Below are positions 29,601 to 34,912 of a stretch of DNA of 64,000 nt, piece by piece. Source of the DNA: Owenia fusiformis (lineage: Eukaryota; Annelida; Polychaeta; Sabellida; Oweniidae); the NCBI GenBank assembly GCA_903813345.2, contig CAIIXF020000011.1:13127754-13191753 (forward strand), written 5' to 3'. Position numbers and translations under genes: made by a program. Each line of letters begins with the position of its first letter. Positions within the stretch are counted from its first letter, which is position 1. Under the pieces are notes generated by a model. It saw nothing but the letters and a program-made list of their open reading frames with translations. It was not told the DNA's origin and ran no database searches.

Positions 29601-32600
29601 TTTTACTGTAGTTATACAAAGGAAATTTTGGTTGATTTAACAAAAAGCATGCAAAAACTTAAAACAAAACCCCCCAAAATAGATTAAAATTAAGATAAAC
29701 CTTTTATTTCATTAACAAGATACTTTTTAAAATCAACCAAACTTTCGAGCCTCTGTACAATTACAATATGGAGAGACAATTATAATGTTACCATCCAAAA
29801 GATGACAATTAAATTGATGATGTGTAGAATTTTCAGAATGATTTGATGACTGGTTTAAGAGAAACACATGTTCAAAAAGTTCACCATATCGATACCACTC
29901 CTTTACCTAATAGGCGAGACAGATCAATTTGACAAAATGATTTAGGAAAAATGGGTAGATGTGACATATTCGTGATAATGTATGTGCAATCTAATGAAAG
30001 TAATCCACTCGGAAATGACTCAAATAATGGCTCAGATGGAAATCCCAGATTTCAGAAAATTGAATTTTTTTTTATTTATTTCACAGAGGGCATATGCCTG
30101 GACGGAAATCGTGATATCTCTAAATCTCAAATTTGTTCATGCTACGTATCCATGTAGAACAACCTTTTTTCCGTTGAACACTATATCAACACAAGAAAAT
30201 CACAAAGAGTCCTTTATTATTGAGAAAGTTAAGATTATTGGAAAATGATCTTTCTAAGTGTAGGATGTCTGCGTCGTCACAAGTTTTGAAAAAAAGATTT
30301 CACGATTTAGCCATCCATAGGTTGTTTATTTTTGTCAAATTAGACGATCCCACCTCGTGCCTAATGTTGCCAAACTTTTGGGGAGAAGTGTAACTTTACT
30401 ATGTTTTTTATAAGTATAGGGCTCTGGTGTTCACTACAACAAATATGTTGGAATTCGTTTACTGGTCATATAAGATTATCAAGTTGCACGGTAAAATGTT
30501 TCTGATTATTGCTATGAATTTTGCGCAAAAATATTTTTGGGAATTCCTGACCGGGGTCCCTACGGCTATGAATATACATGTATATCTTCCAAATATATTT
30601 TAGAAAGTGATTATATCCAAATTCCTACCACAGTTGAAATACTCTGAAAATACCTTGTACAAAAATCTATTTTTAAATGATTTAAAGTAAATTTTTCTGA
30701 TATAAAGTTTCTTTTTCACCTGTCTTGAATGACACTTTTATATACCTCCATAACTATTTGTATTGAACATTTTTTTATTTCAAACACATGTAAAAACTTG
30801 AAGGGACCCACATATATATGTCAAAGAAACTGACATGATCATTAATAAAATTAATTAAGTTAATAACTATAGACTGCATTTTTAAACCCAGGGATTTGAA
30901 ATGACCTCAGGTAAGTAGCTAGGGGACTATGGGCCTGAGGCCCATAATGAGGCCCGTAAATTGCCCTTTAAATCCAGCATCTTTGTACTACAATAAGTCT
31001 TACTTTAAGACCTCCCCAAACTGTTGTTGAAGTAGATATATCTCCCCCTTATATTAGGGGGAGGTCCAGGGTCCTGAAGGGAGACTATACTACATGAACT
31101 ATAAACTGATATCACCATGCATGTGCCCACATTTCCAATTTTGTATTTATTCATTTAGGTATCAAAGCCATAGGAAGATTCCAACAATTGAATGACATGA
31201 ACAATGTCTGTTATGACAAAGTGGTTGAGCAGGTCAGGAATGGAGAGCAAGTGATGGTGTTTGTACATGCAAGAAATGAGACAGTCCGTACTGCAATGGT
31301 TCTCGCTGAATCTGCCAAAAACAACGGTGACATCACACTCTTTCAGGCTCAACAGAATTCTGAGTATGGAGAAGCTGAAAAACAGGTAGAGCATTAGATT
31401 TTATTGGAGGGTTATGGGTTCAAGTCTTCCAAAGTGGAATTTTTACTTCAATTCTATTCACTCTGAGAATAGAAATTAGAAACTGTGATACAATCAAGAC
31501 TTTTAAGAATAATATTAGTCAAGTGTTCTTGAATAATGATATTATATTGGCCTCAGAGTTGGGCATTAATAGGGCCGACGAGATATATTTGAATAGAATA
31601 AGAGTTGACCTCATATTTAATGCTCACCTTCATGCCCATAACTTTGTCAATGTAAATTCACCTGAATGTATATGTGGTGACAAAAGTGAAACAACAAAAC
31701 ATGTAATATTTTCTTGTCCTATTTGACAACCATTCTACATAAGCTTTGAACAGAAGCTTTTTGATTTACTTCCGAACTACAGGCATTTATGCAAAAATAG
31801 ACAAGATAAACTTGACTTATTTCTCTTTGGTCACCCATCTCTTTCTCTTAGTAAGAACCATGAAATACTTGCATCCAGTGCTCTGTTTATCAGACAGTGT
31901 TTCGAAAGACCCCAGGCAGTTAAGCCTTTTACCATTTAGGCTTACAATTTTTATGTTTACCCCTTATATAAGTATTCTATATGTGGCTAATAATGCTTTA
32001 AGCCTAGCCGCAGCACTATATTGTACTGTCTATATCATATAAATAAATAAATAAAGATAAAAAAACAAACAGAAAAAACTCTGAGACAGAAAGAGTAAAC
32101 TTTTGTAATTGTATCAAAAATAGGCATGTGAGCAGGAGACTTCTGAAAATATAACACTGAAAAGTCTACCATGCATTTATTAAACTAATTAAATGCATGT
32201 TTTCTCATAATATTGTTATGTGTATTCAAGATGTTGAAATCTCGGAACAGACAGATGAGAGAACTATTTCCTGATGGCTTCGGTATACATCATGCTGGAA
32301 TGCTGCGACAGGACCGTAACTTGGTGGAGCGATACTTCTCTAAGGGATTGATCAAGTGTCTCGTATGTACAGCTACACTGGCTTGGGGTGTCAATCTCCC
32401 TGCTCATGCAGTCATCATTAAGGTAATGTATTAGACATGCACACTCTGCAGTGTTATCCTCTGAACTATGGTGATAAATTCTGATTTAATCTGATATTGA
32501 CTTAGGAATGTCCAAAACATATCCTAAAATTTGAATTTTTCACATTCTCAACTTGGTCCAAATGAATTTCCATCAGGATGAAAGAAATGCTAAAGAATAT

Positions 32601-34015
32601 TTCAAGAATAATTTGTGAAACAACATACATGTAAGTAAATCTTGAATAAGGAAAAGAATTTTTTGAAATGTTATAAGAGAGAGGTTGTTATGACAACGCA
32701 GAGATTTCTGACATCTTTTGTTGCAGCTATACAGTAGTACCAGATTTTCTCGCATATACGCCCCCCTAAATTTAGGCCCATGGGCCAAAAGTCGAATGTA
32801 GTACGCTTAAACGCCCATGTGCCTATAAAAAATGACTATTTATTGATTTTTTTTAATAAATTCACGAGTATTTTGTCACTGGCAGATCGTTCTGTCGTTA
32901 CTTTGTTTCAACATTAAGTTCAACGCTGTGCCGTAAGTGGCAGTGGTGGATCGTTCTGTTGTTACTTTGTTTCAACATTAAGTCCAAGGTTGTAGGTGAC
33001 ATTTCCTTTATAATTCTTACAAAACATGCGGTAGGACTACAACAGTAGGTACGGTAGTCCATTGTATTCATCAGCTCTTCTCACCTTTACGCCCACTGGG
33101 CCAAAAATCGAAAGTAGTACACTTATACGCCCATGGGCGAAAAATAAGAGGTAAAATAACAGACGAAATTACCCCTTCTTTCAGTTATACGCCCAGGGCT
33201 TATATGCGAGAAAATCCGGTATAAGGGCTTTCTACCTTAACTTTGTTAACCTACCTTAACTTGGTTAACCTATACCGGCGATTACTAGAGTGCTGCTAAC
33301 TCGATAAAAGGCTGGCGCTGGCTAGAATTGTCTATGGTTCTAGCCAGGATAAAGATACCAGTTCTTCAACTCGACAATGGGAAGAACTGCTCTACCTTAG
33401 TGACTAATATGTCATGATATGACATCTAAAGAGTCAATAAAAGATATATATACCTGACATTCGAAAAATGCTGCATTATTAAATAATTTCAAATGATAAT
33501 CTAAACTGTATATGTTTTAAGGGTACTCAAATCTATGATGCCAAGAAAGGACAATTTGTTGATCTTGGGATCCTTGATGTCATGCAGATCTTTGGTCGTG
33601 CTGGAAGGCCTCAGTTCGACAAATTCGGGCAGGGTAAGAACTTATTTCCTGAAACTTGCCTTCAAAACAGAGTTCATCGTCAAAAACCATAGAGAGGCAT
33701 GAATCCATGGGATTCCTGTTTGTCCCTTCAATAATTCCATTATGGATTGTGTGATCAGCTGCATGAAGCTGTATTTCAAGGTCATCATTGTATTTAAATA
33801 TCATAAATTGACATCCGTTTTTGCACTTTTAACAGTGTCATCCTTTCAGAAATGTATGTCAAGCTTTAAAATATATCAGTAAAAGTGCATGTTCTCTTTA
33901 AGGTACAATCATCACAACACATGATCAGTTGAGTCGATACCTTTCCTTGATGACAAGAGCTAACCCAATAGAGAGCCAGTTCACCAATAGTCTCATTGAC
34001 AATCTCAATGCTGAG
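1888..34015 (+). CDS. ASCC3: ASCC3 helicase, N-terminal 892 codons in 17 exons (3' part missing)
   Basis: Activating signal cointegrator 1 complex subunit 3, a Ski2-like 3'-5' helicase. In characterised animals it works with ASCC2 and TRIP4 to split collided ribosomes and with ALKBH3 in alkylation repair. Exons: 1888-2137, 2813-3064, 3377-3493, 3947-4110, 4475-4595, 5139-5203, 5623-5756, 6060-6198, 6864-6989, 16794-16994, 18579-18719, 19283-19447, 20055-20211, 31159-31385, 32231-32422, 33522-33633, 33903-34015. All introns are GT-AG and every junction keeps frame. Visible motifs: start [11 protein letters not shown], Walker A APTGAGKT (about 490-497), TTPEKWD (574), DEVH box (602-605), LSATLPN (638), [10 protein letters not shown] (773), [10 protein letters not shown] (799), [10 protein letters not shown] (839). 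These make up cassette 1. Human ASCC3 is about 2,200 residues, so the Sec63 modules and cassette 2 are absent. The start matches the family N-terminus. A TTTCAG just upstream (1861-1866) hints at an untranslated exon further 5'. Confidence 0.96.
2516..2812 (+). repeat. 129-bp tandem repeat in ASCC3 intron 1, ending at the exon-2 acceptor
   Basis: Units start near 2516, 2643 and 2772. The first two end in CCCTTTGTTTAAG; the shortened third ends in ATTTTGTTTAAG, which is the actual acceptor. The intron is therefore largely made of copies of its own 3' end. Confidence 0.8.
2813..3064 (+). CDS. ASCC3: ASCC3 coding exon 2
   Basis: Acceptor TTTAAG, donor GTAAGT, phases 1 and 1. Contains FGPFPASSA, the counterpart of FGPFPSSSA in the vertebrate protein. 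The acceptor sits at the end of a third, partial copy of an intronic 129-bp repeat. Confidence 0.92.
3377..3493 (+). CDS. ASCC3: ASCC3 coding exon 3
   Basis: Acceptor TTTCAG, donor GTGAGT, phase 1 on both sides. Acidic, poorly conserved linker (SSDDEDETD). The assignment rests on frame continuity with its neighbours. Confidence 0.85.
3530..3915 (+). repeat. 27-bp minisatellite in ASCC3 intron 3
   Basis: About 14 units of the type ATGACTGTGTGTGACACAAG + TACTTTC. Because 27 is a multiple of 3, both strands show long open frames of a 9-residue repeat. These are not exons: the flanking exon 3 ends at a consensus donor and read-through meets TAA at once. Confidence 0.88.
3947..4110 (+). CDS. ASCC3: ASCC3 coding exon 4
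   Basis: Acceptor TTTCAG, donor GTAGGC. Phase 1 in, phase 0 out. The end LQNE leads straight into LFELLG of the next exon, as in vertebrate ASCC3. Confidence 0.9.
4475..4595 (+). CDS. ASCC3: ASCC3 coding exon 5
   Basis: Starts with the conserved LFELLGFD and continues with a helix including [12 protein letters not shown]. Acceptor TTTTCAG, donor GTAAAC, phase 0 in and 1 out. Confidence 0.92.
5139..5203 (+). CDS. ASCC3: ASCC3 coding exon 6
   Basis: Short exon ending in [12 protein letters not shown], counterpart of the conserved KPNYGCQVTIQ. Acceptor TTGTAG, donor GTATAC, phase 0 out. Confidence 0.92.
5623..5756 (+). CDS. ASCC3: ASCC3 coding exon 7
   Basis: Charged helix with [10 protein letters not shown], then [10 protein letters not shown], matching the conserved REEKR and FDPKELR elements. 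Acceptor TTTACAG, donor GTAAAT, phase 2 out. Confidence 0.92.
6060..6198 (+). CDS. ASCC3: ASCC3 coding exon 8
   Basis: Contains IQYPYVFDS and SAFVAGTK, matching the conserved pre-helicase segment (YPHVYDS, SAFIAGAK). Acceptor TTTCCAG, donor GTGAGT. Confidence 0.93.
6864..6989 (+). CDS. ASCC3: ASCC3 coding exon 9
   Basis: LYLPEGFDR and [11 protein letters not shown] match the conserved LPEG/NKLYEEVRIP block just before the helicase core. The donor GTAAGT opens a 9.8-kb intron holding the two sulfotransferase genes. Confidence 0.94.
6990..8462. other. ASCC3 intron 9, 5' part, no gene seen
   Basis: AT-rich intron. Only a short palindromic stretch at 7562-7592 (TGTCACCACCAGAAG...ATGACATA), related to sequences near 34078 and 63582, stands out. 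Confidence 0.4.
8463..10901 (+). CDS. heparan sulfate 3-O-sulfotransferase-like protein, copy 1 (381 aa, 4 exons)
   Basis: Exons 8463-8835, 9225-9345, 9841-10002, 10412-10901; GT-AG, phases 1, 2, 2. Predicted type II Golgi membrane protein: membrane segment about 9-24, variable stem, then a PAPS-dependent sulfotransferase fold. [14 protein letters not shown] (about 118-132) corresponds to the 5'-phosphosulfate loop (KGGTR in HS3ST), EEV to the catalytic-glutamate stretch, KCPQLL to KTPAYF, and [11 protein letters not shown] (210-220) to the 3'-phosphate motif RDPxxRxxSxY. [24 protein letters not shown] (336-341) and GRTFNW (367-372) match the HS3ST C-terminal half. The cysteine pair that brackets a loop in vertebrate HS3STs is absent. 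The start is chosen for the membrane anchor right behind it. The gene lies wholly in an ASCC3 intron, same strand, 929 bp before its paralog. Fold assignment is firm; the exact substrate is inference. Confidence 0.88.
9091..9250 (+). repeat. four-copy 40-bp repeat carrying the exon-2 splice acceptor of sulfotransferase copy 1
   Basis: Units start at 9091, 9131, 9171 (diverged) and 9211. Each has a pyrimidine run, an AG and, in all but the diverged third unit, the exon start GCATGGCTNAATNTGG. Only the last unit gives an open exon. In the first two, the codon after ATG-GCT is TAA, so use of those acceptors would end translation at once. Confidence 0.85.
10081..10305. mobile_element. MITE with 16-bp perfect TIR and ATTAG target duplication
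   Basis: CAGGCCCGTAGCCAGG at 10086-10101 is the exact inverse of 10285-10300, and ATTAG flanks both ends (10081-10085, 10301-10305). The interior has several G-runs and no ORF. It sits in the last intron of sulfotransferase copy 1. A related terminus occurs near 24044. Confidence 0.85.
10902..11830 (+). other. spacer between the two sulfotransferase genes
   Basis: Holds the 3' UTR of copy 1 with AATAAA at 11239 and, presumably, the promoter of copy 2. No coding sequence recognised. Confidence 0.4.
11239..11244 (+). terminator. polyadenylation signal AATAAA for sulfotransferase copy 1
   Basis: AATAAA about 340 bp after the stop codon, the first perfect hexamer found downstream. Confidence 0.5.
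11831..13743 (+). CDS. heparan sulfate 3-O-sulfotransferase-like protein, copy 2 (351 aa, 4 exons)
   Basis: Exons 11831-12122, 12429-12552, 12820-12981, 13266-13743; intron phases 1, 2, 2, as in copy 1. Membrane segment about 10-25, then [13 protein letters not shown] and MAKCGTN (99-105), [20 protein letters not shown] (184-194), [24 protein letters not shown] (309-314) and a C-terminal INRNFTW in place of GRTFNW. The second donor is GTTAGT (12553), less standard than GTGAGT in copy 1, but it keeps frame and aligned sequence. A tandem paralog of copy 1 with a different stem. As in copy 1, a CDP replaces the RDP of the 3'-phosphate motif and the conserved disulfide loop is missing. Probably a Golgi sulfotransferase acting on glycosaminoglycan; substrate not determinable from sequence. 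Confidence 0.88.
13797..13883 (+). terminator. polyadenylation signals of sulfotransferase copy 2
   Basis: Two AATAAA hexamers, at 13797-13802 and 13878-13883, 54 and 135 bp after the stop. Confidence 0.55.
13884..14554. other. intron sequence, no feature recognised
   Basis: AT-rich sequence between the copy 2 polyadenylation sites and the satellite-bearing element at 14555. No gene or repeat identified. Confidence 0.35.
14555..16360. mobile_element. element with ATGTCCCCACC termini enclosing a 162-bp satellite array
   Basis: ATGTCCCCACC (14555-14565) is inverted as GGTGGGGACAT (16350-16360). Next to the left end is a CCGTCCGTCTGTCTG tract (14600-14650). The interior is a tandem array with period 162, regular from about 15125 (GCCATTTTGGAT anchors near 15125, 15288, 15450, 15612, 15774, 15937, 16098, 16261) and diverged to the left. 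Units contain GGTGAACCGTTTG and TTTTCAGGGATGATT. The same monomer family is at 25474-26310. Confidence 0.8.
16794..16994 (+). CDS. ASCC3: ASCC3 coding exon 10 (Walker A)
   Basis: [15 protein letters not shown] (Q-motif region) and APTGAGKTN (ATP-binding motif I). Near-identical to other ASCC3 proteins here. Acceptor TTTCCAG, donor GTAAAA, phase 0. Confidence 0.97.
17190..17530. repeat. short repeats with GTGTTCCACTT and inverted GTCAACCG/GGTCGACAAT motifs
   Basis: GTGTTCCACTT-like units recur at about 17245, 17262, 17276 and 17338. Directly after, about 17385-17525, lie GAGGTCAACCGG and GGTTGACCGAATGGAG in opposite orientation, as in a decayed MITE. Ends not resolved. Confidence 0.4.
18004..18495. 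mobile_element. Tigger/pogo-like MITE in ASCC3 intron 10
   Basis: Right end ACAGGTTTTACTG followed by TA (18481-18495); left end a diverged CAATAGAACCTGTAT. Subterminal CTGAACACCTGG and CCGAACACCTCC match the family of the element at 28041-29608. Non-coding. Confidence 0.65.
18579..18719 (+). CDS. ASCC3: ASCC3 coding exon 11 (motif Ia)
   Basis: [12 protein letters not shown] (motif Ia) and ELTGDMQL (Ib region). Acceptor TTTTAG, donor GTATGA, phase 0. Confidence 0.97.
19283..19447 (+). CDS. ASCC3: ASCC3 coding exon 12 (DEVH box)
   Basis: [12 protein letters not shown] and [13 protein letters not shown], the Walker B / motif II of the first cassette. Acceptor TTCAG, donor GTACTT, phase 0. Confidence 0.97.
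20055..20211 (+). CDS. ASCC3: ASCC3 coding exon 13 (motif III)
   Basis: [13 protein letters not shown] (motif III) and [16 protein letters not shown]. The donor GTATGT opens a 10.9-kb intron containing the antisense mannosyltransferase gene. Phase 1 out. Confidence 0.97.
20212..21049. other. ASCC3 intron 13, 5' part
   Basis: A poly-T then poly-G stretch at about 20224-20244, otherwise AT-rich intron. No gene recognised. Confidence 0.35.
21048..21675 (-). mobile_element. mariner-like element with internal deletion and TA target duplication
   Basis: CAGGGTGTCAAAAAACA (from 21050) is inverted as TGTTTTTTGACACCCTG (to 21673), with TA at both flanks. On the minus strand near 21200-21290 the broken reading contains FPSR and ATGGHTNY, resembling the mariner transposase C-terminus (FPRRL...GGHFE). 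No intact transposase. Confidence 0.7.
22145..23170 (-). CDS. GT15 (KTR/MNT1-type) alpha-1,2-mannosyltransferase, single exon, 341 aa
   Basis: GDP-mannose-dependent Golgi glycosyltransferase of the family first known from yeast Kre2/Mnt1, which adds alpha-1,2-mannose to glycans. Type II topology: basic N-terminus, membrane segment about 16-34, stem, catalytic domain from about 66. Family landmarks in order: [11 protein letters not shown] (68-78), [11 protein letters not shown] (157-167), YWRLDDDS (181-188, nucleotide/metal region), LWELTEDYL (225-233), NNFEIS (255-260; E258 aligns with the glutamate proposed as catalytic in Kre2), [14 protein letters not shown] (278-291), FDDIKY (310-315). 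Length is close to the bare family domain. The gene is intronless and antisense in an ASCC3 intron, unlike its intron-rich neighbours. GT15 is mainly fungal, so transfer or retroposition are both possible; I could not test either. The only AATAAA seen downstream on this strand is at 21830-21835, 310 bp away. Confidence 0.9.
   Translation of the reverse strand: MNKMALMRSPSRTQLRLILIIMLGLAFITLVISNIGRRLFKETPAVLFSSSELSRFKETLAKWPNKPKAVIYFLVQGNPNSWAKFGKSLKLLDANFNGVYRYPVVVFHETGVTFQQMNDLRRETSSDVYFQLVVFNVPQFLTETPPNRTACSKHGVGYRHMCRFHAGTVYDQPVFNDLEFYWRLDDDSQILRPINYDVFSFMKIKNLWYGYILITHEPQQCVTGLWELTEDYLHSSKIQTPQSFYKWKKRNMFYNNFEISRVDIWKNDNYVRYFDHVDKSGGIYYHRWGDAVIKGLGVAMFVPTEKTHCFDDIKYKHGFWDVSMRSLPSCNINIPHRRTRH
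23171..24040. other. upstream region of the mannosyltransferase, no other gene seen
   Basis: AT-rich sequence that must hold the promoter of the minus-strand gene. No TATA box or other signal can be assigned. Confidence 0.3.
24893..25250 (-). mobile_element. possible mariner-type fragment with TA-CAGGGTGGGC end
   Basis: TA then CAGGGTGGGCAATAAAAAA at 24891-24911 resembles a mariner-type terminus. The minus strand to about 25240 reads as a broken frame with [18 protein letters not shown]. No matching right end found. Confidence 0.3.
25474..26310 (+). repeat. 162-bp satellite array, five units
   Basis: GGTGGCCATTTTGGATTTT occurs near 25587, 25749, 25911, 26072 and 26235. Units are highly similar to each other and related, at the same 162-bp period, to the array at 15.1-16.3 kb. 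Confidence 0.88.
26600..27320 (-). pseudogene. 3' end of a non-LTR retrotransposon (LINE), decayed
   Basis: Minus-strand fragments read in order as a typical LINE C-terminus: a long N-terminal piece (27030-27311), then frameshifted FRSYKL and [12 protein letters not shown], then [20 protein letters not shown] followed by HILFCC, the Cys-rich end of the reverse-transcriptase protein. Several frameshifts and stops. Confidence 0.65.
27521..30250. mobile_element. foldback element with roughly 300-400 bp inverted arms
   Basis: Left arm 27521-27800 begins CAGGGTGGCACAAAATGCC after TA. Right arm about 29860-30250 is its diverged inverse: AACTTTCTCAATAAT, AGTGTTCAAYGGAAAAAAG and GGTATCGATATGGTGAACT are shared in inverted order. 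The core is occupied by the Tigger-like MITE at 28041-29608. Confidence 0.65.
28039..29610. mobile_element. Tigger-like MITE with TA duplication, carrying a 221-bp tandem repeat
   Basis: CAGTAAAACCTGT (28041-28053) is inverted as ACAGGTTTTACTG (29596-29608), with TA outside each. Subterminal CTAATCCGAACACC and GGTGTTCGGATTAG also pair. The interior has three tandem units starting at 28629, 28850 and 29071 (period 221) and a run of 20 G at 28130-28149. Non-coding. Confidence 0.85.
31159..31385 (+). CDS. ASCC3: ASCC3 coding exon 14 (start of RecA2)
   Basis: [15 protein letters not shown] (motif IV region) and AEKQ at the end. Acceptor TTTAG, donor GTAGAG, phase 1 in and 0 out. The donor lies at the head of a tRNA-like stretch. 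Confidence 0.95.
31384..31432 (+). repeat. tRNA-like stretch (possible SINE head) at the exon-14 donor
   Basis: AGGTAGAGCATTAGA resembles a tRNA A-box region and GGGTTCAAGTCTTCC a B-box. Between them are 17 bases, too short for a whole tRNA. It overlaps the splice donor and is followed by LINE 3'-end sequence, as in a tRNA-headed SINE. Tentative. Confidence 0.3.
31490..32068 (+). pseudogene. 5'-truncated LINE 3' end with A-rich tail
   Basis: Reads [18 protein letters not shown], then [18 protein letters not shown], the Cys-rich C-terminus of LINE reverse transcriptases. After a break come [15 protein letters not shown] and a FIRQCF-like end. Finishes in AAATAAATAAATAAAGATAAAAA (about 32040). 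Inserted just after ASCC3 exon 14, same strand. Confidence 0.75.
32231..32422 (+). CDS. ASCC3: ASCC3 coding exon 15 (motifs IVa, V)
   Basis: [20 protein letters not shown] and [14 protein letters not shown], classic Ski2-like motifs. Acceptor TTCAAG, donor GTAATG, phase 0. Confidence 0.97.
32736..33224. mobile_element. MITE with TACCAGATTTTCTCGCATAT termini
   Basis: The left end from 32738 is inverted at 33202-33222 (ATATGCGAGAAAATCCGGTA). Between them, ACGCCCAT and GGGCCAAAA motifs recur in both orientations. Lies in ASCC3 intron 15. Confidence 0.75.
33522..33633 (+). CDS. ASCC3: ASCC3 coding exon 16 (motif VI)
   Basis: [10 protein letters not shown], then [19 protein letters not shown] (motif VI, arginine finger). 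Acceptor TTTTAAG, donor GTAAGA, phase 1 out. Confidence 0.97.
33903..34015 (+). CDS. ASCC3: ASCC3 coding exon 17 (last exon visible)
   Basis: [13 protein letters not shown] and NPIESQF, then LIDNLNAE, which leads into the winged-helix domain in the family. Donor GTATGT at 34016. The next expected exon (winged-helix start) is not found before the N gap or after it. Confidence 0.96.
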
Positions 34016-34412
34016 GTATGTACAGCATGAAACCCCACACTGTAAAACATGCTTTAATTATATGATGTCAGTGTGTATGTCACCAAGAAGTTATGACATA
34101 TTGTCATAGCAACGATTTTTCTGCATTAAAGTCCCCGTCTAAAGTTTGAAAATATTTTTTTATCATTCATTTACTATTTGTCATGACTTAAAAAGTTATT
34201 CTAGAGATTTTTGAAAGAAAAATTTTTTTTGAAAAAAAAGTTGTGAGCATTTCATTTCTCAAATATTCAAATTTCTTGCCATTTTTTAAAAAAGTTGAAA
34301 TCTTTTAATCATCAAATATTTCTTAATGCATTTCAAAAAAGATTATCTTTTTAACACCAATGCAAAGATTGATCAAAGGACACACTATTTCAATAATAAA
34401 ATGCCATATTTA

Positions 34413-34912
34413 NNNNNNNNNNNNNNNNNNNNNNNNNNNNNNNNNNNNNNNNNNNNNNNNNNNNNNNNNNNNNNNNNNNNNNNNNNNNNNNNNNNNNNNN
34501 NNNNNNNNNNNNNNNNNNNNNNNNNNNNNNNNNNNNNNNNNNNNNNNNNNNNNNNNNNNNNNNNNNNNNNNNNNNNNNNNNNNNNNNNNNNNNNNNNNNN
34601 NNNNNNNNNNNNNNNNNNNNNNNNNNNNNNNNNNNNNNNNNNNNNNNNNNNNNNNNNNNNNNNNNNNNNNNNNNNNNNNNNNNNNNNNNNNNNNNNNNNN
34701 NNNNNNNNNNNNNNNNNNNNNNNNNNNNNNNNNNNNNNNNNNNNNNNNNNNNNNNNNNNNNNNNNNNNNNNNNNNNNNNNNNNNNNNNNNNNNNNNNNNN
34801 NNNNNNNNNNNNNNNNNNNNNNNNNNNNNNNNNNNNNNNNNNNNNNNNNNNNNNNNNNNNNNNNNNNNNNNNNNNNNNNNNNNNNNNNNNNNNNNNNNNN
34901 NNNNNNNNNNNN
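34413..34912. other. assembly gap of exactly 500 N
   Basis: The round size marks a scaffolding join of unknown true length. ASCC3 exons are continuous up to 400 bp before it and absent after it. Confidence 0.98.

Larger units (their letters stand above)
24136..30392. mobile_element. Tc1-like termini around a nested composite
   Basis: CACTCCCTCCAAAAGTTTGG (24138 on) is inverted as CCAAACTTTTGGGGAGAAGTG (to 30390); both ends touch TA (24136-24137, 30391-30392). The same terminal family bounds the decayed Tc1 element at 60566-63395. Between the ends lie a 162-bp satellite, a LINE fragment and a foldback that itself contains a MITE. No intact transposase found. Confidence 0.55.
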
